DNA of 64,000 nt from an uncultured Spirochaetaceae bacterium. GTDB lineage: Bacteria; Spirochaetota; Spirochaetia; Sphaerochaetales; Sphaerochaetaceae. Positions within the stretch are counted from its first letter, which is position 1, and the number at the start of each line of letters is the position of its first letter. Both the position numbers and the translations under genes were made by a program. Below, piece by piece: positions 8,806 to 18,155 of this stretch. The stretch is from NCBI GenBank assembly GCA_944392965.1, contig CALXYM010000006.1, positions 17,871 through 81,870 on the forward strand. Direction: 5' to 3'. The notes beneath the pieces are model-generated. The model was not told the origin of the DNA and made no database searches. It saw only the letters and a program-made list of their open reading frames with translations.

Positions 8806-10050
8806 ATGAAAACATGGTTTACCTACATAGCCTCTGTTCTTTTCGCAGCTGCGACGGCTTTCTTATTTGCAGATTATGAGATAGCTTCCACGACATTCTC
8901 CTATGCTTCAACATATCTGTTAAGAATAGGGACTCTTGTAACCATACCTCTTGTCGTATTTTCCCTTTCAAGTGCAATCGCATCGATAAGGAAAGATAAG
9001 CTGGGAGAGAAAGTATTCTTTCCTCTTATAACATGGACATTCGTAACTTCACTGTTACTGCCAATAGTACCTGCAGTATTTTTCTATCTCTATCCTTCCG
9101 CATTCCCAGTCACAAGCAGTGCCGGTTCAAGCGGGGATATCGTGGGATATTATATCAATTATGCCATAGATGCAAATCTGAACGCCTTAGGGGTTATCAA
9201 TCCATTCAATGTGATGGCAACTGCTTCCAGCATAATCCTGCCTCTTGTGATACTCTCTTGGATATTTGGATTATTCTTGAATCCGTCATCAGATACGATA
9301 CGACCGGCATATGCGGTAATGAATTCCTTTTCCGAGATAATGCATAAGATAGCGAGATTCTATACAGTTTATGGATATATAATAGCCTACTTCGCATTTA
9401 CAGACCTTTTTCTATCCATATATGTAGAGAAGACGGCCCTTGTCGTTCCTGGTTTCATTGTAATGCTTCTTATTATCACGGCGATAATACTTTTCGTCCT
9501 ATTACCACTGCTTTTTGCCATCTTCACAAAATTCAAGAAGAATCCATATAAGGTACTAGCACTGAGCATATCATCATTATTCATGTCCCTATCATCAGGA
9601 AACACACTCAACGCAGTGGCCACAAATATCGCAACAAGCCGTCTAAGCCTAGGGGTACAGAAAAGGAATGCCGTAACATCTACATTCTTCTATACATTGT
9701 TCGCAAAAGGAGGAAGTGCGGCTATAGGCACATTTTTGACACTTACCCTAATTACCGCAATGGGTGGCATCCTGGATCAAAGCACGATCATATTCGTCGC
9801 TCTCGCAACAACAGCATCATCCTTCATATCATTCTCATCATTCGGAATGGAAAGCATCATAACGACATATGTAGCCCTGAAACTACTGAATGTGGATCTA
9901 TATGGTGCGGAATCCGCCCTTCTTTCAATATCGATGATCACAAATGGTCTTTCCTCGTTGATTGATTCTGCTATCATGGCAATGGGAACAAAAGTAGTAT
10001 CGGTAAAGACAAAGACGGATATCGAAGTTCCTTATAAGGATTACATCTGA
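8806..10050 (+). CDS. Dicarboxylate/amino-acid:cation symporter family (SDF/DAACS)
   Basis: A 414-aa integral membrane protein with about eight to nine hydrophobic segments. The serine-rich re-entrant region typical of glutamate/dicarboxylate:sodium symporters is recognisable in divergent form (LSSGNTLNAVATNIATSR, then FAKGGSAAIGTFLTL and ATTASSFISFSSFG). It should couple sodium or protons to uptake of an acidic substrate, whose identity is unknown. The frame is open from an ATG at 8740, but those codons cover the promoter and would add a non-membrane tail. The start at 8806 follows a TACAAT box by six bases. The following membrane gene overlaps by one base (TGATG), so the two are co-translated. 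Confidence 0.75.
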   Translation: MKTWFTYIASVLFAAATAFLFADYEIASTTFSYASTYLLRIGTLVTIPLVVFSLSSAIASIRKDKLGEKVFFPLITWTFVTSLLLPIVPAVFFYLYPSAFPVTSSAGSSGDIVGYYINYAIDANLNALGVINPFNVMATASSIILPLVILSWIFGLFLNPSSDTIRPAYAVMNSFSEIMHKIARFYTVYGYIIAYFAFTDLFLSIYVEKTALVVPGFIVMLLIITAIILFVLLPLLFAIFTKFKKNPYKVLALSISSLFMSLSSGNTLNAVATNIATSRLSLGVQKRNAVTSTFFYTLFAKGGSAAIGTFLTLTLITAMGGILDQSTIIFVALATTASSFISFSSFGMESIITTYVALKLLNVDLYGAESALLSISMITNGLSSLIDSAIMAMGTKVVSVKTKTDIEVPYKDYI

Positions 10051-10811
10051 TGAATAAAATAATCTCCAGAGCCATATTGATAGTAGAAATAATACTGGCA
10101 CTCATATTCTCAGCAATTCTGATTGATACCTGTCTGGTTTACAGTAACAGAGGAGAAAGGCCGTCAGGCAATCTGATAGTAACCATCATATCATTATTCT
10201 TTGCACTCTACTTTCCCTTATTAGCCCATATAATGATAAGGATAAAACATAGGAGTAATACACCAGAAGGAGAGATTCTTCCATTCCTCTTTCTATCAAT
10301 AACATTTGAGTGTATATCATTCCTGCCAATCTATTATATCGAGACGGGAACTCTGCTACTTGATCCTGTCCTTATAAACATACTCATACGTTTCTCATTC
10401 CTGTCAAATGCGATAATATTCATATATGTCGCACTGCTTCTCATGGGAGTGAACAACAATAACTATCTAAGTTATTTTGTGATCTCACTCATAATGGTAC
10501 TCATTCTTTCCGTGATGGCTCCCAATAGTTCCGCAATACAGGCAGCAGGAAGTAATTTCGGGTCAGACTATGACGTGTATTTCAATTATGCCATAGCACT
10601 CATAACGACAGCGACTGTGATAACTTTCATAGGCGCTACTACGAAGGATAAGATGAGACACAGCATACAAAAATGTATTTCATACATTCTCTTAACCGTT
10701 GGAAACTATGGAATATTCGCATTATCAAATACGATAGCAATAGCAATATTCACAGTCATATTCGCAGTAGGCTGTGTAATGCTGATGATAACAAGCAAAG
10801 AATCCTTCTAA
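10050..10811 (+). CDS. Seven-helix membrane protein, unknown function
   Basis: I do not recognise this 253-aa protein. It has about seven strongly hydrophobic segments spread over the whole length and short loops, with several SerAsn- and Ile-rich stretches and no catalytic motif or cytoplasmic domain. Its ATG overlaps the symporter stop by one base, so translation is coupled. This strict pairing suggests an accessory or regulatory partner of the symporter, which is inference. A hairpin terminator follows. Confidence 0.7.
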   Translation: MNKIISRAILIVEIILALIFSAILIDTCLVYSNRGERPSGNLIVTIISLFFALYFPLLAHIMIRIKHRSNTPEGEILPFLFLSITFECISFLPIYYIETGTLLLDPVLINILIRFSFLSNAIIFIYVALLLMGVNNNNYLSYFVISLIMVLILSVMAPNSSAIQAAGSNFGSDYDVYFNYAIALITTATVITFIGATTKDKMRHSIQKCISYILLTVGNYGIFALSNTIAIAIFTVIFAVGCVMLMITSKESF

Positions 10812-10813
10812 GA

Positions 10814-10847
10814 AAGCAAATGCCCCCGGAAAGGAGGCATTCGCTTC
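10814..10847. terminator. Bidirectional hairpin between convergent genes
   Basis: AAGCAAATGCC (10814-10824) pairs with GGCATTCGCTT (10836-10846), which leaves a short C/A-rich loop. It lies between the stops of the membrane gene and gpmI, so it can serve both directions. T-tracts are modest. Confidence 0.65.
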
Positions 10848-10850
10848 AAG

Positions 10851-12500
10851 TCAATTCAAGTTAATCACGCTCTTATCATAATCTGATGGAGCATCATATC
10901 CGAGAAGATTCATGAGAGTTGAGGGAATTGAAGATATTCCAAGCCCCTCATTAAGTTCCTTTGAATATTCTCCGTTATAGCATGGATCATAGATGATACA
11001 TGGGACAGGATTAAGAGAGTGACTGGTCTTAGCCTTGGGCTCTCCATCTGCCTTCGTTTTGATCTTACCGCTCTTATCATGCTCATACATATCATCTGCA
11101 TTTCCATGATCCGCAGTCACGACCATCACGCCACCGGCTTTTTCAATCGCCTCCCTGAGTCTTCCGATCTGAAGATCCATAGCCTCCATGGAGCATACAA
11201 CGGCTTCAAAAACACCCGTATGCCCTACCATGTCTCCATTAGGATAGTTCAGCTTGATGAGATCCCACTTACCGCTTTCTATCTCTTTTATCACACGGTC
11301 GGTGATCTCTGCACATTTCATCCACGGTCTCTCTTCAAAAGGTACAATATCAGAAGGAATCTCGACATATTCCTCAAGATTCTCATCGAACTTACCGCTC
11401 TTATTTCCATTGAAGAAATATGTGATATGTCCGAACTTCTGAGTTTCAGAGATACTGAACTGTTTAAGACCGGTAGCACAGAGGTACTCTGCCATCGTCC
11501 TGTCAATTGAAGGAGGAGAGACGAGATACTGATGAGGAACATGAAGATCTCCATCATATTCCATCATTCCCGCATATTCTACCTTCGGATGTCTCTTTCT
11601 ATCGAATTCGGTGAGTGTCTCCGCCTCAAATGCCTTTGTGATTTCAAGAGCTCTGTCTCCTCTGAAATTGAAAAGGATCACACTATCATTATCCTCGATG
11701 GTTCCAACAGGCTTACCATTTTCAGCAATAACAAAAGGTGGAAGATCCTGATCGATAGCCCCTGTCTCCTTTCTGAGAGTAACGATTGCGTCATGGGCAT
11801 TGTCGAAATACCTTCCCTCTCCAAGGACATGAGTCTCCCAGCCTTTTCTTACCATGTCCCAGTTCGCGTTGTAACGGTCCATCGTGATGACCATTCTTCC
11901 TCCACCGGAAGCGATCCTGGCATCAAAGGTTCCATCTGCAGAGAGCTCCTTCAAGAAATCAGCAAAAGGATCGAAATAATCAAGGGCGCTCATCTCACCT
12001 ACATCTCTTCCATCAAGAAGAGCATGTACCCTTACCTTCTTCACTCCTTCCTTCTTAGCCTCTTCTATCATGTGCTTGAGATTATCTATATGGGAGTGGA
12101 CATTTCCATCAGAGAGTAATCCGATAAAATGAAGGGTACTTCCATGCTCCTTAACATTATTTATGAGCTTTTTCCATGTCTCACCCTTATACATCTCTCC
12201 AGAGTTAATTGAGTTGGCAACCAGCTTTGCACCCTGTGCAAACACCCTGCCACATCCCATCGCATTGTGACCTACCTCACTGTTTCCCATATCCGCATCA
12301 CTGGGAAGTCCCACAGCAAGGCCATGTGCTTTCAGCTTCGTATATGGACTTGAGGAATAAAGGGCATCAAGATTCTTCGTCATAGCCTGGGCTACGGCAT
12401 CCCCGTCTTTATACTTTCCAAAACCAACACCATCCATAATGACCAGCATTACCGGGCCTTTTCTGGATATCTTACCATTTTTCTTTAAAGGTTCTACCAT
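10851..12500 (-). CDS. gpmI: 2,3-bisphosphoglycerate-independent phosphoglycerate mutase
   Basis: A glycolytic enzyme that interconverts 3- and 2-phosphoglycerate using two manganese ions. Visible family features: VMLVIMDGVGFG at the N terminus (metal Asp), DADMGNSEVGHNAMG with the phosphorylated serine, HALLDGRDVGEMSALDY, GGGRMVITMDRYNANWDMV, and the C-terminal metal sites KLNYPNGDMVGHTG and VVTADHGNADDM. Its 549 aa are normal for the long form. An AAAGGAG site precedes the ATG. It lies 29 bases after pepP and is the last gene of an lgt-pepP-gpmI run. Confidence 0.97.
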   Translation of the reverse strand: MVEPLKKNGKISRKGPVMLVIMDGVGFGKYKDGDAVAQAMTKNLDALYSSSPYTKLKAHGLAVGLPSDADMGNSEVGHNAMGCGRVFAQGAKLVANSINSGEMYKGETWKKLINNVKEHGSTLHFIGLLSDGNVHSHIDNLKHMIEEAKKEGVKKVRVHALLDGRDVGEMSALDYFDPFADFLKELSADGTFDARIASGGGRMVITMDRYNANWDMVRKGWETHVLGEGRYFDNAHDAIVTLRKETGAIDQDLPPFVIAENGKPVGTIEDNDSVILFNFRGDRALEITKAFEAETLTEFDRKRHPKVEYAGMMEYDGDLHVPHQYLVSPPSIDRTMAEYLCATGLKQFSISETQKFGHITYFFNGNKSGKFDENLEEYVEIPSDIVPFEERPWMKCAEITDRVIKEIESGKWDLIKLNYPNGDMVGHTGVFEAVVCSMEAMDLQIGRLREAIEKAGGVMVVTADHGNADDMYEHDKSGKIKTKADGEPKAKTSHSLNPVPCIIYDPCYNGEYSKELNEGLGISSIPSTLMNLLGYDAPSDYDKSVINLN

Positions 12501-12529
12501 ATGTTTCTCCTTTATCGGTATAAATATAT

Positions 12530-14287
12530 CTAATTCCTCGTAATCGGTGAAGTAGCCTTTACAAGATATTCAACACTTGAGGGGTCGACTTTATCAATTA
12601 AAGTATCATATATCCTCTTATGATAGCCATTAATCTGAGAAATCTCCTCATCCGTCAGAAGCGAGACATCTATAAGATCCCTCTCATAAGGAACAAGGGT
12701 AAGTACTTCAAATGAGTAGAAAGTACCAAACTCCGTAGTAATATCATCCCTTACCATCAAAAGGTTTTCTATCCTCACTCCATGCCGTCCCTCTTTATAT
12801 ACACCAGGCTCATCGGAAATCACCATGCCGGGAGAAAGAGGAACGTCTATAAGATGCGAAGATATCTTCATAGGGCCTTCATGCACGTTCAGATGACACC
12901 CCACGCCATGACCCGTTCCATGATAAAAGCTCTCCCCGTTCTGCCAGAGATACTGTTTAGCAAGAACATCAAGATGAACTCCACATGTTCCTTTGATAAA
13001 ACGCTGCCTGGCAAGGGCAAGGTGTCCTTTCAATACCAGAGTATAATCCCTTCGCTCCTCCTCACTTGCCTCACCAAATAGTAGTGTCCTTGTTATATCT
13101 GTCATTCCAAACTCGAACTGGCTTCCAGTATCGAGAACCAGAAGGCCACTCTTATCTATCACCATATTGGATTCTTCTGTAGCACTGTAATGACACATCG
13201 CACCATGAGAGGAGAAACCTGAGATAGGACCAAATGACGGTCCAAGATAACCAGGTCTCTTTTCCCTCTCTTTTTCAAGAGCAGAGGAGATGGCAATCTC
13301 ATTCGTATTTTTCGATCTATCAAGATGGGAAAGGAAATTGACATAAGCAATACCATCCTCAATATGGCTTCTTCTCATGCCATCCCTCTCTGTTTCATTT
13401 TTAACGGCTTTCAGATCTGTCGTGATATCCCGTCCTGTAGCATCAGAGGAAGAGAAGAACTTCTTGAATGACATGCTTATCCTCTCAGGATTATAATATC
13501 CTTTTCCTTTGATAAGACCTCCTAATGAGGAATAAACATCAGAGTAATCCCTAACTTCAAAAGGAAGAGTACACATATCCACATTATTAAATCGTCCCTT
13601 GTCAGTGAAAAGAACAGCTTTATCAAGGCCTACAAACATAAAAGAGTAGAAAACTGGATTGTATGGGATATCATCAGCACGTAGATTCGTAAGCCATGCG
13701 ATATCATCAAGACTGGCAATAAAGGTCCAAGAAAGTCCCTTTTTCTTCAGATTCCCTCTCAAGATGTCAATCTTATCAGAAGAGCTAAGGCCCGCGTAAT
13801 CACTCTTCATCTCCCTTATACTGCTCTCTGGTATTCCGGGACGGTCAGTCCAAACAGAGGAAAGAATATTCCTTGTTGCAACAAATTCTATATTCTTCTC
13901 TTTTAATAAAGCTGTTAAATCATCAAAAAGTTTTATGGATATCTCGCTCTCTTCAACACCAAGCCTGTTTTTCTCTTTGAGATTATCCAGCAACCATGTC
14001 TCAACAGAGGGATCAGAGGTATCAATCCTCATCATCTCAAATTCCGTTCCCTTAATCTGAGATTCAGCCTGAATGAAATACCTGCTATCAACCCATAAAA
14101 GAGCCTTATCCATCGTAACAACCACGGTACCTGCACTTCCTGTAAATCCTGAGATGAACTCCCTCGTTCTCCAGTGAGGTGCTACATATTCACTCTGATG
14201 GGCATCAGAGCCTGTGATATAATACGCATCAAGATTATTTTCTTTCAGCTTTTTTCTTAACGCTCTGAGTTTCTCCTCTATAGTCAT
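12530..14287 (-). CDS. Xaa-Pro aminopeptidase (M24B, long type)
   Basis: A 585-aa cytoplasmic metallopeptidase that removes an N-terminal residue preceding proline. Two creatinase-like N-terminal domains (~1-320; note SDAHQSEYVAPHWRTREFISGFTGSAGT) precede the pita-bread catalytic domain. The metal ligands are in LVLDTGSQFEFGMTDITRT, GTGHGVGCHLNVHEGP, SDEPGVY and GVRIENL. I chose the ATG at 14287 because AGGAGGAAAG lies just upstream. That places the first 53 bases inside the end of lgt in another frame. The alternative ATG at 14311 lacks a site. The long three-domain form resembles eukaryotic-type APP1. Confidence 0.92.
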   Translation of the reverse strand: MTIEEKLRALRKKLKENNLDAYYITGSDAHQSEYVAPHWRTREFISGFTGSAGTVVVTMDKALLWVDSRYFIQAESQIKGTEFEMMRIDTSDPSVETWLLDNLKEKNRLGVEESEISIKLFDDLTALLKEKNIEFVATRNILSSVWTDRPGIPESSIREMKSDYAGLSSSDKIDILRGNLKKKGLSWTFIASLDDIAWLTNLRADDIPYNPVFYSFMFVGLDKAVLFTDKGRFNNVDMCTLPFEVRDYSDVYSSLGGLIKGKGYYNPERISMSFKKFFSSSDATGRDITTDLKAVKNETERDGMRRSHIEDGIAYVNFLSHLDRSKNTNEIAISSALEKEREKRPGYLGPSFGPISGFSSHGAMCHYSATEESNMVIDKSGLLVLDTGSQFEFGMTDITRTLLFGEASEEERRDYTLVLKGHLALARQRFIKGTCGVHLDVLAKQYLWQNGESFYHGTGHGVGCHLNVHEGPMKISSHLIDVPLSPGMVISDEPGVYKEGRHGVRIENLLMVRDDITTEFGTFYSFEVLTLVPYERDLIDVSLLTDEEISQINGYHKRIYDTLIDKVDPSSVEYLVKATSPITRN

Positions 14288-15239
14288 TATCTTTCCTCCT
14301 GATATTAACAAACAACAATAAAGCGATTCCGATCAATATCATCAAGGCACAGAACACCTGTCCCTTGCTTATATTTAAAAACGATGAGAAAAGGGCAATA
14401 TTCTCACTCCCCTCTCCCAAAGCTATCACATACCCGATATTAGAATCAGGTTCTCTGAAATACTCAATAAAGAATCTAAATAAACCATAAAGGATCAGAT
14501 AGATGGAAAAAATGACTCCATGCTTCCAATGTTTTTTTATCTTTAATGGTCTGAAAATGAAAAAAAGAATCAAAAATATCACAATTCCTTCAAACAAAGC
14601 CTCAAAAAGCTGTGTCGGATAACGGGGAAGATTCAGATAATCCCCGTAGTTGTAACTCATACCGATCTCATCTGCAACCTTTCTGACCCATTCAAACGAT
14701 GAGGAAAACCTCTCAGCATCAGGGAAAACCATTCCTATAGAAGAAGTAGTGACCCTGCCATATAACTCTCCGTTTATGAAATTTCCGAGGCGCCCAAAGG
14801 TATAGCCAAGAGGAATACCCGTAACAATCATATCTGTCACTTCAAGAATGCTCATCTTTCTCCTGTGACAATATATCCAGCCACCTACGAAACACCCGAG
14901 AGCCCCACCATGGTAACTCATACCAGGTAGTCCGACAAAACGGCCATTCTCAAATGGCCAGAACATCATCCAAGGATGTGTAAGATAATAGTAGGTATCA
15001 CTATAAAAAAGGCAGCTGAATACCCGTGCTCCTATTATAAGACCAAGAATGGCATAGAAGAACAGGGATTCACTCTCATCTTTTGTAATGATTAGGGTCT
15101 TATCATGGTTGACCTGATATCTGAATAGGATGTAGGTGATCACAAAAGCGACGATATACATGAGGGCATACCATCTGATAGGAAGAAAAGAGAATATGTA
15201 AGGATCTATCCAGGAAGGAAAGTTCAAATAAAGTCCCAT
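14235..15239 (-). CDS. lgt: Prolipoprotein diacylglyceryl transferase
   Basis: The membrane enzyme that transfers diacylglycerol to the lipobox cysteine, the first step of lipoprotein maturation. It would act on the window's own lipoproteins (the protease at 7.5 kb and the binding protein at 50.2 kb). The Lgt signature GRLGNFINGELYGRVT is intact, with IRWYALMYIVAF and MSYHGGALGCFVGGW upstream and about seven hydrophobic segments. The 334 aa include a basic tail that overlaps pepP by 53 bases. The start lies six bases after TATACT with TTGACG 17 bases upstream, so it is leaderless and no ribosome site is present. Confidence 0.96.
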   Translation of the reverse strand: MGLYLNFPSWIDPYIFSFLPIRWYALMYIVAFVITYILFRYQVNHDKTLIITKDESESLFFYAILGLIIGARVFSCLFYSDTYYYLTHPWMMFWPFENGRFVGLPGMSYHGGALGCFVGGWIYCHRRKMSILEVTDMIVTGIPLGYTFGRLGNFINGELYGRVTTSSIGMVFPDAERFSSSFEWVRKVADEIGMSYNYGDYLNLPRYPTQLFEALFEGIVIFLILFFIFRPLKIKKHWKHGVIFSIYLILYGLFRFFIEYFREPDSNIGYVIALGEGSENIALFSSFLNISKGQVFCALMILIGIALLLFVNIRRKDNDYRGETQSVKKKAERK

Positions 15240-15245
15240 GGCATG

Positions 15246-15274
15246 AGTATAGGTTCATCATTACCACTCGTCAA
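15246..15274 (-). promoter_or_regulatory. lgt promoter (leaderless type)
   Basis: Read on the minus strand: TTGACG (15269-15274), exactly 17 bases, TATACT (15246-15251), then six bases and the ATG. This is the cleanest example of the leaderless arrangement in the window. Confidence 0.75.
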
Positions 15275-15296
15275 TTCCACATGAAAGAAAAGGATA

Positions 15297-16094
15297 CTAC
15301 TCAAGAATATCTCTTTTCTGATTTTCATTGATTATAATGGAGGGAAAAACACCTTTCATAGTATTCTCTATACGACAGTCAAAATTAAAAACATCCCTTA
15401 TATTCTCACTGTTCATAACATTATCTACAGGACCGGAAGTAACCACTTTACCATTACTCATCATTATTACATCATCGCTAAGCCATAAGACATGAGAGAG
15501 ATCATGCATAACAGCTACAATTCCTATGTTCTTTTCAGTATTCAGTTTCTTTATTAATTCCAAAAGTTCAATCTGACATACAATGTCCATGAATGTTGAC
15601 GGTTCATCGAGAAATAAGACATCAGGCTGCTGGACAAGAGCCAAGGCAATCCAAACCCTTTGTAGTTCCCCTCCTGACAGACTATTCACCTTTCGCTCTA
15701 AGAAATTCTCAATTCTTGTAAGATATACAGCCTCTTCTATAGCCTTTCTATCATCTCTCTCACTCTTATGAAAAAAACGATTGTAAGGAAACCGTCCTAA
15801 GGATATCAACTCCTTTACCTTAAAAGCTGAAACATCATTATGTTTTTGAGAAAGCACCGCTATTTCTCTTGCCAAACGTTTAGCTTTCATGTGCTTTATT
15901 TCTCTTCCATTGTAAATAATATTGCCTTCTGGATACTTTATAAGACCACACATGGCTTTTATAAGCGTTGACTTTCCACAACCGTTTCGACCAATTATAC
16001 AGGTAATCTTAGCTGTATCAATAAATAAAGAATCTATATCCAATGTGAAATAATTACCATATTCCACTTTCAAACCGTTTATATCAAAGCTCAC
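15297..16094 (-). CDS. ABC importer ATPase (FecE/BtuD type)
   Basis: A 265-aa cytoplasmic ATPase that energises the adjacent permease. Walker A is GRNGCGKST, the signature is LSGGELQRVWIAL, Walker B is VLFLDEPSTFMD, and the switch histidine is in MHDLSHV. The LSGGELQRVWIALALVQQPD style is that of iron-siderophore/haem/cobalamin importers. I chose GTG 16094, which overlaps the permease stop by 11 bases and is preceded by a TAGGAA site. An ATG 15 bases upstream is the alternative. It is the third gene of the binding protein-permease-ATPase operon. Confidence 0.93.
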   Translation of the reverse strand: MSFDINGLKVEYGNYFTLDIDSLFIDTAKITCIIGRNGCGKSTLIKAMCGLIKYPEGNIIYNGREIKHMKAKRLAREIAVLSQKHNDVSAFKVKELISLGRFPYNRFFHKSERDDRKAIEEAVYLTRIENFLERKVNSLSGGELQRVWIALALVQQPDVLFLDEPSTFMDIVCQIELLELIKKLNTEKNIGIVAVMHDLSHVLWLSDDVIMMSNGKVVTSGPVDNVMNSENIRDVFNFDCRIENTMKGVFPSIIINENQKRDILE

Positions 16095-17085
16095 GATAAT
16101 TCCTACCATTCCTATAGATAAGATATATAAAGAAAATTCCACCTAATATGGTCATCACCGTACCAACGGGAATTTCCATGAAATCCACGATACTTCTGCC
16201 TATGGTATCGGCAAGGAGCAAAAGAAAACCACCTAAAAGCATACTCATAGGCATTATTTTCCTGTGATCTCCTCCAGAGAGGATACGAATGGTATGGGGG
16301 ACAACAAGACCGATGAACCCAATTATTCCAACATTCGCAACCGTGATGGCAGCAAGATATGATGCAAGTATGGACAATAGTAACCGAGTACATCCTACAT
16401 TTAAACCAAGAGATTTTGCTGTCTCATCTCCCAATACTATGATGTTTGCATATTTGATTGCCACAAAAGATAAGATTAATCCGACAACAGCATATGGAAA
16501 TAAAGAAAACACAGTATTCCAGCTCTTACCAGAAAGACTTCCGTTCATCCACATCAGAGCAAACTGCAATCTATCGCTGAAGAGAAGCTGAAGAAAAGAA
16601 TTAATTCCTCCTATTACCGAATTTACGGCTATTCCTGCAAGTATTATATGAATCGAGTTCATTCCTGCATTCCATGAGATACCAAGTATAAGAAAGCTCA
16701 CCAGGACAGATCCTATGAAACATATAACAGGTGAAAATGATATAGCTCCAGGAAAGACAAAAAAAACTAATGAAATGGCAAGACTCGCACCCGAACTTAT
16801 ACCGACGGCCCCGGGATCAGCTAAAGGATTATTAAGCACAGCTTGCATCAGCACACCAGAGGAAGCCAGGCATGCACCTGACAAGATAGCGATTATGATT
16901 CTTGGCAGCCTGATATAGAATAGAACAATATTCGTTTTGATATCCCCATCAATAAAAAGTCCTTGAAAAAACTCTTTTATTCCCGCTTCTGAAACCCCAG
17001 AAAAAAGAGCAAAAAAGAACATGATGATATTAAGGAATATCAAGCCACAATATAAAAAACTTGTTGATATTCTTTCCCTTTTCAA
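16084..17085 (-). CDS. ABC importer permease (FecCD/BtuC family)
   Basis: A 333-aa polytopic protein with about ten membrane segments, typical of the FecCD family. Hallmarks are YIRLPRIIIAILSGACLASSG near residue 55, NPLADPGAVGISSGASLA, and GFIGLVVPHTIR...GGDHR near the coupling helix. It forms the dimeric channel for uptake of ferric siderophore, haem or cobalamin. It starts three bases after the binding-protein stop and overlaps the ATPase start. Confidence 0.95.
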   Translation of the reverse strand: MKRERISTSFLYCGLIFLNIIMFFFALFSGVSEAGIKEFFQGLFIDGDIKTNIVLFYIRLPRIIIAILSGACLASSGVLMQAVLNNPLADPGAVGISSGASLAISLVFFVFPGAISFSPVICFIGSVLVSFLILGISWNAGMNSIHIILAGIAVNSVIGGINSFLQLLFSDRLQFALMWMNGSLSGKSWNTVFSLFPYAVVGLILSFVAIKYANIIVLGDETAKSLGLNVGCTRLLLSILASYLAAITVANVGIIGFIGLVVPHTIRILSGGDHRKIMPMSMLLGGFLLLLADTIGRSIVDFMEIPVGTVMTILGGIFFIYLIYRNGRNYREL

Positions 17086-17088
17086 ATT

Positions 17089-18048
17089 CTAATACCCTAT
17101 ATCCTTTAAAGCGGCAAGAATAGCTTCCTGCTGTTCAAATATGGAAACTCCATGAACAACAGAATGCATATTTTCAAGTATTATGACCTTACCTGATTTC
17201 ACAGCGTCAAAACTGTTCCAATATTCCTTGTTCGACATCAATTCCTCATTAAACATCATTCTATTCTCTTCCCTGCTATTAGAGGAACCGACATAGACTA
17301 TCAAATCAGGATCTCCATCCAATGCTTTCTCATAGGAAAAAGGACCGATACCGGATGAAGCATCATAACAATTATTAAAACCAAGCATCTTAAAAGCTGA
17401 CCCTACAGTTCCACCTTCTGTCTGATAGCTCAACCCATTTCCCTGTTGCTGTATTATTAATACTCTCTGATCTTCGATTCTCTTCTTAAAATCCTCAGCT
17501 CTTTCCTCATATAAGGCAAAACTTTCCCTGATTCTTCTATTTTCTTCGCCATCAGGATCAAAACTGTCCGCCAAAGACAGTACCTCATTTTTTATATTCT
17601 CATATGTGAAAGGAGTACTGTTATCGACATAATATACGGGAATACCCATCTGAGAAAGCAACTGACCATATGTATTATACTGATAATCACCTAAAACAAC
17701 CAAATCAGGCTCAAGTAGAAGTATGGACTCTATGTTTATCTCCTTATCATAAGGAATGACAAATTCCTTTACGTTTAAATCATCTGGCCACGGAAGAGCA
17801 CCTGCCGTGGGTATGGCAATAAGAGGAACTTTTAATGCATGAAGAGTCCTTACAGGTTTTGTAAGAAGAACAGCAACCCTTTTTGGACTATCAGGAAGAA
17901 CAACATCCTCTAATCCTCTCTCTTTCATGTTTTCTGGATAAGAAAGGATGTAAGGCTCTTCATACTCAAGGGTATTCTCATTGACACCAAGAGCAAATGC
18001 ACAATAAATAGACAAAAAGAAAACGATTAATAAAAGAATCTTTTTCAT
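17089..18048 (-). CDS. Periplasmic binding protein of a metal/cobalamin-type ABC importer
   Basis: A 319-aa secreted binding protein with signal peptide MKKILLLIVFFLSIYCAFA. The fold is the two-lobed TroA/FepB type (PKRVAVLLTKPVRTLHALKV, NIESILLLEPDLVVLG, then the long helix and SGIGPFSYEKALDGDPDLIVYVG). It captures the ligand for the permease and ATPase that follow. Specificity cannot be read directly. The family and the possible operator upstream point to iron or haem. It heads the operon. Confidence 0.85.
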   Translation of the reverse strand: MKKILLLIVFFLSIYCAFALGVNENTLEYEEPYILSYPENMKERGLEDVVLPDSPKRVAVLLTKPVRTLHALKVPLIAIPTAGALPWPDDLNVKEFVIPYDKEINIESILLLEPDLVVLGDYQYNTYGQLLSQMGIPVYYVDNSTPFTYENIKNEVLSLADSFDPDGEENRRIRESFALYEERAEDFKKRIEDQRVLIIQQQGNGLSYQTEGGTVGSAFKMLGFNNCYDASSGIGPFSYEKALDGDPDLIVYVGSSNSREENRMMFNEELMSNKEYWNSFDAVKSGKVIILENMHSVVHGVSIFEQQEAILAALKDIGY

Positions 18049-18078
18049 AAGTACAGTTTCACATACTAAAAGAGATAA

Positions 18079-18106
18079 AACAATTTTATTGTTGTAACTT
18101 TGTCAA
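18079..18106 (-). promoter_or_regulatory. Possible Fur-family operator in front of the ABC importer
   Basis: Minus-strand TTGACA (18101-18106) is followed by the 15-base inverted repeat AACAATTTTATTGTT (18079-18093), placed where the -10 would be. The half-site ATTGTT resembles the half-sites of the palindromes in front of the PerR gene. The divergent ctp promoter lies beside it. Confidence 0.35.
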
Positions 18107-18155
18107 AAACATTGTTGTTCTACAAAATGAATAAGATTTATCCTATTATATGAAT

